Assembly (NCBI GenBank): GCA_003667245.1
Contig: RCNN01000443.1
Coordinates: 1 to 14,449 of the forward strand
DNA length: 14,449 bases
Direction: 5' to 3'
Source of the DNA: Heterostelium multicystogenum
Taxonomy: Eukaryota > Evosea > Eumycetozoa > Acytosteliales > Acytosteliaceae
Made by a program: the position numbers and the translations under genes. Below the pieces are notes generated by a model that saw only the letters and a program-made list of their open reading frames with translations, made no database searches and was not told where the DNA came from. Positions 9,320 to 14,449 of the stretch are shown here, piece after piece (the stretch's first letter is position 1; every line of letters begins with the position of its first letter).

Positions 9320-9437
9320 TCTTTATTAAATTCTTGGAGTATCATCAGTAATTTTCTTGTTGGAATCAACCAGTAATATCATAGTAATAATTTTATTATA
9401 AACGATTGATTATAATAAAGTCTAAATAAATATTCCA

Positions 9438-9672
9438 ATGAATTATAACATGTTTAATTTTCTAATTGTTCTATAATCCATTTCCTATTCCTAAGAATGT
9501 ATTGAAAACTATTCTAAAAGAAGGAACTGTTCTTCCAAAAAGAAATGGTAAATTGATATTAAACATTTTCTACTTTTAAATTGAAACAATGTGATTTGTT
9601 GTTTCAGTTGAACAGGTACAAAATTTAATACAGATTCTACTAATAATTTTAAAATTATGTACATTTACATAA
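9438..9672 (+). CDS. Small two-exon gene or exon pair, unknown function
   Basis: Exon 1 contains an open stretch from 9466 reading FYNPFPIPKNVLKTILKEG and on to KRN. It ends at G 9547 against a clean donor, GTAAAT. The intron 9548-9607 is 60 bases and ends TTTCAG. Exon 2 continues in phase as VEQVQNLIQILLIILKLC and stops with TAA at 9670-9672. The in-phase join across a canonical intron is the main support. The nearest ATGs (9438, 9450) lie in another frame and would need one extra base near 9463-9470 to be removed, giving a hydrophobic start (MNYNMFNFLI). The product is short, about 60 residues, and unrecognised. It may be part of a larger broken gene with its neighbours. Confidence 0.4.
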
Positions 9673-10064
9673 TATTATATACAGGTATAATAAATGACTA
9701 TATAAAGAGTGGTTAAATTTGATTGAAAGATTTTTATATATATATATACTTGTATACATGGTTATAACTATATTAATTCATTACCCAAAGATTGATCTCT
9801 ATTATATATTGTTTTTTATAATATTAAAATTTCTTTTAACTTAATTGTAATTCAATAATAGTACCTTCAAAGACATTCCATACCTATAAAATTGAATACA
9901 ATGAAATTCCTTAAAATGGAGTATATTATCTATGTATTGAAATGAATTATCTATTCAATTCTGAACATTTATTGTGAATAGAGTTAAGAATACTATTTAT
10001 TCAGAGGATTTAATATTTATTGTTAATTTTTATAATATTGTAAAACTTATTATTGATTTATAAA
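9673..10064. other. AT-rich spacer, nothing seen
   Basis: Very AT-rich DNA with stops in all frames and a TATATATATATA run near 9738. It is probably the promoter of the broken gene that starts at 10065. Confidence 0.6.
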
Positions 10065-11388
10065 ATGTTGTTATATATATTTGGAACAATATTTATAGCA
10101 TTCTTTGTTTATCAGTTCTTTACATCAAGAAAAAATTCTGTTTGTGGAGTTGACAAAACCATCATTAGTTTATAATCGTTGGAAGAATCTTAAAAATGGT
10201 TACACCTATCAAGACTTTTTAAATCAAATATCTCCCATTGAGAATGCCTCTGAAATACAAAAAGGTATTGGCAGAAGCTTTAGATATAAAGAATAACCAG
10301 GGTAAGTCATATCGATGGTATTATTTTATTAGAAAAGGTCGTTAGTAATCAAAGGAATTGCAAAAGAAAAATGGGAATATGATTAACAATATTTAACAAT
10401 GATGAAAATTGTCTGATTAAAAATTAATAATGTTAAAGATCCATTGGGTAAAGAGATTATGGAATATATTATGAGAAATAAAGAAATAGATGTTCTATAT
10501 AGAGAGTCAATTCAATATTATGAATCTGGATGGATGCGTTCTTTAATGAAGATGGTTGGACCAATGATGATGATTTACTTTATGATGTGAATATTTCATA
10601 TAGAACTCAAGGAAGAAAATTAAAAATCCAGAAAGTTTATAAGTAAGATGTTCTAGATGAAAATAAATTAAACAAAGGATTTGAACTAATTCTCTATTTA
10701 ATTAGAAAATTTGTAATCTTCCAATTTTTAAATGTAAGCAACTAGGTGCGAAGAAATTGAATTGTTTTCAACTCTTGGAAATGGTATCAAACAGGTAAGG
10801 CTGGTCCAAACAGAAACTTCCAAAGGAACCCAATTATGTTCAATCATTTCTGTTTAAGTAGATTTGTTTTATTAATAGAGCTGCCTATTGTAAGTAAATT
10901 CACTTATGTTTTATTGTTCATTTAATATTAATAGTAAACTATTTACAAAAAGGTTGGACAAATTAAATTGTAAGCTTCCAGATGGATCCATTATTATTTT
11001 CATACAATGGAGCAAAACAATAGACAATCGGATTATGATCTTCCCACCCTTGCCAAAAGGATTCTCATATCCAGATATCTTTTATCATGCGTATGTATAT
11101 TATCGAGTTTTATAGGATTACAACTAATAATTTATTTAACATACATTTTTAGTTTTGAGATTGATTCCATTAGGACCAAATAAGAACTATTTGGATATCA
11201 GTAATGGAGAGTGATCCTAAGATTTGGTATCTATTCAAGGAGTATTTTTATTCGTATGGCAAAGAAACTTTGGATGTAGAGAATTAAAATTGATTGATGA
11301 TCATGCTGGAACCATTGTGGGAACTCCTTATGAAGATAAATTAGATAAGCCCATTACCAGGATTGTAACTACTAGTGGCAACTCTTAA
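10065..11388 (+). pseudogene. Broken multi-exon gene for an unrecognised membrane-anchored protein
   Basis: ATG 10065 (AAAATG context) opens an N-terminal membrane anchor (MLLYIFGTIFIAFFVYQFF). Coding pieces follow across probable introns at 10302-10332, 10643-10705, 10852-10878 (weak donor), 10890-10934 and 11091-11152. If right, exon 4 is an 11-base microexon that keeps the frame. Recognisable stretches include PSLVYNRWKNLKNGYTYQDF, KEIMEYIMRNKEIDVLYRES, WMDAFFNEDGWTNDDDLLYD, CEEIELFSTLGNGIKQVRLV, KLPDGSIIIFIQWSK and KLIDDHAGTIVGTPYEDKL. Breaks: one base too many at the A6 run (about 10130-10135), at 10258-10265, at GGG 10300-10302 and at T4 11153-11156; shifts near 10530, 10743, 11215 and 11285; and stops in frame at 10384-10386, 10414-10416 and 10743-10745. 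The anchor resembles cytochrome P450 starts, but no proline hinge or haem-Cys motif follows. The family is not identified. It is a pseudogene unless the sequence is poor. Confidence 0.6.
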
Positions 11389-11393
11389 ATAAA
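11388..11393 (+). terminator. Poly(A) signal overlapping the stop of the broken gene
   Basis: AATAAA begins on the last base of the TAA at 11386-11388. The next gene ends convergently 83 bases away, so both 3' ends share a very short spacer. Confidence 0.4.
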
Positions 11394-11471
11394 TTAACTT
11401 GTTATTCATCATAAGACACTAATTTAAATTTCTTTTATTTGATTTTAAAGATTATATATTGTTGTTGTTGG

Positions 11472-13173
11472 TTAATTGTTTACAAAAAATTTAGATTGTT
11501 TTTTCTTGTTGAAAAAATTAGGATTTTCGAAGATTGAATATAGTGCTTGAGGAAATCTGGAATTGTTTCTTTGATAAATGGTAGTTCTAAATATTGGAAG
11601 TTGATCGGATTTCGACAGGGATTGTACCAATGAATTTAAGGTAGAGGTTGAATGTAATTTGATTTTCAGTGTTCTTAGGTTGGTGTTTCTTGTGAGTGCC
11701 GCAGAGAATTGCAGTTTATATTCATCTGGAATGTTTGGTACTACAAGATGTGTAATGCTGGGGTTGCTTCTTCCAATATAGTCAATGAATGAAGTGATTG
11801 GTTTGATCACAATCCAACAGCTTGAATTTAGTCAAGTGATTAGTTTTAGCTAATACTTGGAAAAAGAATTGCTTATATAAACACTGGTTACGGCAAAATG
11901 GGTGATGGTTTTGTTTGTCAAGAAAGCATTTTGGAGATGGCTCGACCAATTTCAGAGTCCATCTGTTTGGATCCGGATCCAAGTCTTCCCAGTGATACAT
12001 GTCTGAGGTTTTGGTTATGTGCTAAATGGGCAAAGCAAAACGCCTCCACCTTGATTTCAAAGTTCTCAACATCAGCACCTGGACCGGCTTGATAATTAAG
12101 TTTGGTGAGGGTCAAGTTCCTTAAATAGTGAACTAGGAATCGCATCTCTGCAACACATGAATTGGCTCTAAATTTGAGTTTCTTCATGTCGGTCTGAGTG
12201 CAAAATGCAGCCAAAATATTGTTGGTCATCTTGTAGTCTGTGTCGGAATTGACACCTTTGGAATTTCGATCGAGATATCGAATGATTCGATGTGACGGTT
12301 GGCCATAAGAGCAATGCTGAGCTCGTGATTGAGTTGTTGAAGTGAATAAACCAAAGTGGCGCAGCTGTGAGTATCTCATAGATGTGAGAACGGAGAACAT
12401 CAGGTCCGGTTATTGGGATTGGTAAGCTGAATCCATGTGAGTGGGGATGCAATGTTCTTTTTGATTCTACCGCCATAGTATTCCCAGAATTTGAATCCAT
12501 CTAGTTTGTTGTTTTCATTTTCTCCGTTGTCCATTGTTCTTGATTTGATATATTCCTCTTCGTCTATCTCTAGGGATGCATCACCTTCAATAGAAACAGC
12601 GGACATTTTACACCTGAGGTCGCTTACATGTGTGCTCATCCATGGTTGTGTGTCTCATATGATGGAAACGATTTCGTCGTCACTCATAAACTGTCGACTA
12701 GTTCATTGTCAAGTGTGTGATCCGAGGTGAACGCCTTAAGTGATCTGACAATGGAAAATTGGGATGAGTTACCGTTGACAAGCTGGACAATGTTTTGGTA
12801 TGAATGATGGCTGGAAGTTTTTGATATCAATGTAGTTGACGGTGGTGGCAACTTGATCGACCAACGGCGACATACCAATCCAATGTTAAGCATATATCCA
12901 CGTAGGCTGACCATTCCATTTTTCTTGGTACCAACTGACAAAAATAGTTCAAGCGATCAACTTTTGGATTGTTAAATCATATTGTCCAATATTATTATCC
13001 TCTCCATTTGGTCCAACTTTATTCAATGGTTCGATTGTCTCGAAAACATATTTATCTTCTTCATCTTCTTCCTCATTTTCATCTTCTATCTCTTCTCCTT
13101 GCTGAAGCTCATCCCAATGAATGGATTGATACACACATTGGGTCTACTTTTGATTCATTTTTGGTCATTTTCC

Positions 13174-13205
<32 letters not shown>

Positions 13206-13953
13206 TTCTTCCGTCAGCAGATTCAATATCACTAATATCTTCAATAGCACCTTTAGACACTGTTTTGATGTTTGATTATTTCGGAGTCATTGTTTTCGTT
13301 GGCAAACTAATATTGAAATTGTCCACACTTGATTCTTGGATAGAAACTGATGCCTCTTTGTTAGCCTCGTCGACATTTTCTTCATCCTCTACTTCGTCCT
13401 CTTCCTCTTCTTCCTTTTCTTCTTCTTCCTCTTCTTCTGCTTGTTGCTTTTGTCTTTCCAAAATGAAGAGTATAATTGGTGCTTTATCTTTGGGATTAAC
13501 TTGGCTTCGACATCAGCCAAGAACTGACTCTTTAATTTGGGAATTGTCAATGAAGATAGATATTCATATGTTAGCTTCTCACTTTCGGACTCCTCTTCTT
13601 CTTCTTCTTCTTCTGACTCAGCTTCCTCTTCAACCACTGCTACAGGTGCCTGCTTCTTTACTTTCTTAGCAACAACAGTTGGTGACTCTATAGCAACAAC
13701 TACATCATCAGTTTGTTTATTTGTTTTTTGTGGAGTTTGCTGGAGTGTCTTTGTCAGCGTTATCATCATGGTCACTGTCATCATGATTATCACCCAATTG
13801 CTGATGAAAATTGATTTGATTTGATATGATGAACTTGATAATCAATGGTTTAACTTTAGGAATCTTTACATCTTTTCCCATCGATTTCTCAATGATCAAC
13901 TTCAACTGTGCAACTGTCAACTTTGCCAATTGATCTTCAATTGTTAGAGCCAT
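11472..13953 (-). CDS. Acidic SAP-like/F-box-like/LRR-like protein (frame-broken)
   Basis: About 830 residues if one gene. The start MALTIEDQLAKLTVAQLKLI (ATG 13953) is a SAP-like helix pair, often nucleic-acid binding. Next come Lys/Val-rich and long Glu-rich tracts, a second helical module (YLSSLTIPKLKSQFLADVEA), more Glu tracts, an F-box-like motif (about 12850-12975, LIALELFL then GLVCRRWSIKL), and degenerate leucine-rich repeats (ELSIALMANRHIESFDIS, LAHNQNLRHVSLG, LAKTNHLTKFKLLDC, ALTRNTNLRTLKIKL). It ends at 11472. At least ten frame breaks occur, for example T6 13724-13729 (one too many), A4 13460-13463 (one missing), 12949, about 12690, 12410, 12330, 11930 and 11800, with in-frame stops at 13276-13278 and 12655-12657. 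Adjacent pieces read on smoothly with no AT-rich promoter between them, so I favour one gene. Two genes (acidic SAP-like; F-box-like/LRR) remain possible, as does a pseudogene. Confidence 0.65.
13171..13212 (+). repeat. (TTC)n repeat coding for poly-Glu on the - strand
   Basis: TTC/CTC triplets give GAA/GAG, that is Glu, on the - strand. In the frame arriving from upstream the run reads as Arg (GRRRRRR), and only one shift restores Glu. So the repeat itself probably carries a length error or mutation. Similar Glu-coding runs lie at about 13391-13438 and 13590-13630. Confidence 0.8.
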
Positions 13954-14449
13954 GGCTTTCAAATGTAAACTATATATATTTAATTATACTATTATTATTA
14001 TTGTTATGATTGATTATTTATTAATTAGTATTTGATAAGATTTAACTTTATTTCTAAGAGATAACTTTATAGGTAGTAGTTAGTAGGAATGGATTAGATG
14101 ATAATAACATAACTCACAGCAAAACACTCAATGAAACTATTTATTCCCTCCAAAATTTATTAATTACAAATTTAAATATTTAAAATTTGGCGCCAAATTC
14201 CTTATAATATTAGAAATATAAATTTAATTATAAGTGTAGTTTGGTAGTTGTTGTTTGTTGAGGGATGGTTTAAATTGTGTTGTTGATATCTTGCTTATTA
14301 GAATCAGATGGAGTCAAATAAACTATTGATAATTACAAGAATTCTACTTTATTTACTTGATTTGATCTTCTTGATTCATACCTTATCTGAATATTGTTGT
14401 TGTTGTTGTCGTTGTTGCATTATAATTCATTTGAATATTAAAACACTTA
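13954..14449. promoter_or_regulatory. Upstream region of the acidic F-box-like/LRR gene
   Basis: AT-rich promoter-like DNA containing the GC-centred palindrome at 14184-14199. On the - strand an ATG at 14420 starts a 13-codon Gln-rich stretch (MQQRQQQQQYSDK) that ends at a donor-like AAG|GTATGA (14382/14381). This could be a first exon spliced into the gene below or a chance CAA repeat. No acceptor could be fixed. Confidence 0.4.
14184..14199. promoter_or_regulatory. Perfect E2F-type palindrome
   Basis: AATTTGGCGCCAAATT is its own reverse complement, and its core TTTGGCGCCAAA (14186-14197) matches the classic double E2F/DP site. It lies about 235 bases upstream of the ATG at 13953 in DNA that is otherwise nearly all A and T. 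Dictyostelids have E2F/DP and an Rb homologue (rblA) acting in cell-cycle and developmental control. That this site is used is inference. Confidence 0.6.

Noticed and set aside
10065..11388. Cytochrome P450, suggested by the N-terminal anchor
   Set aside because: No proline-rich hinge, ExxR or haem-binding Cys motif appears in any frame of the pieces.
12491..13824. Ser- and Phe-rich open frames on the + strand
   Set aside because: They are antisense readings of the Glu-coding GAA tracts of the - strand gene.
2870..13953. Programmed frameshifting of the Euplotes type, since some pieces end AAA-TAG or AAA-TAA
   Set aside because: Breaks go both ways and occur at different contexts, many in homopolymers. 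The spacers and introns are dictyostelid-like, and no nanochromosome ends are present.

Overview
The window looks like nuclear DNA from a dictyostelid social amoeba, probably a less AT-extreme species than Dictyostelium discoideum. The reasons are AT-rich spacers full of TTG, AAT and homopolymer runs, short AT-rich introns (GTAAGT/GTAAAT ... TTAG), Gln/Asn/Ser/Thr-rich low-complexity protein stretches, AATAAA sites just after stop codons, and families that dictyostelids have expanded (F-box-like/LRR proteins, family-2 O-methyltransferases). I cannot name the species. I see no rRNA, tRNA, CRISPR array, transposon or viral gene.

Layout. 1-2869: long upstream region and leader, with a cluster of G-rich boxes at about 1.25-1.8 kb. 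2870-5041 (+): F-box-like protein with 14 LRRs of the 28-residue ribonuclease-inhibitor type, one intron near the start, and frame breaks only in its first 510 bases. 5042-5520: weak open frames of unclear status. 5878-7165 (-): membrane-anchored O-methyltransferase-like protein in three frame pieces, with Ser-Val in place of the usual His-Asp of the catalytic motif. 7166-9072: spacer with two perfect palindromes and simple repeats. 9073-9672 (+): two small coding remnants. 10065-11388 (+): badly broken multi-exon gene for an unrecognised membrane-anchored protein. 11472-13953 (-): broken gene for a long acidic, SAP-like, F-box-like, LRR-like protein. 13954-14449: its upstream region, with a perfect E2F-type palindrome.

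The most striking feature of the window as a whole is that every sizeable gene carries single-base frame breaks, many at homopolymers, and that their density rises from left to right. Either sequence quality drops along the contig or the right half is decaying. Reads would decide.

The two F-box-like/LRR proteins could be substrate receptors of SCF ubiquitin ligases. Nothing ties the four main genes into one pathway, and I do not claim a new multi-gene system.
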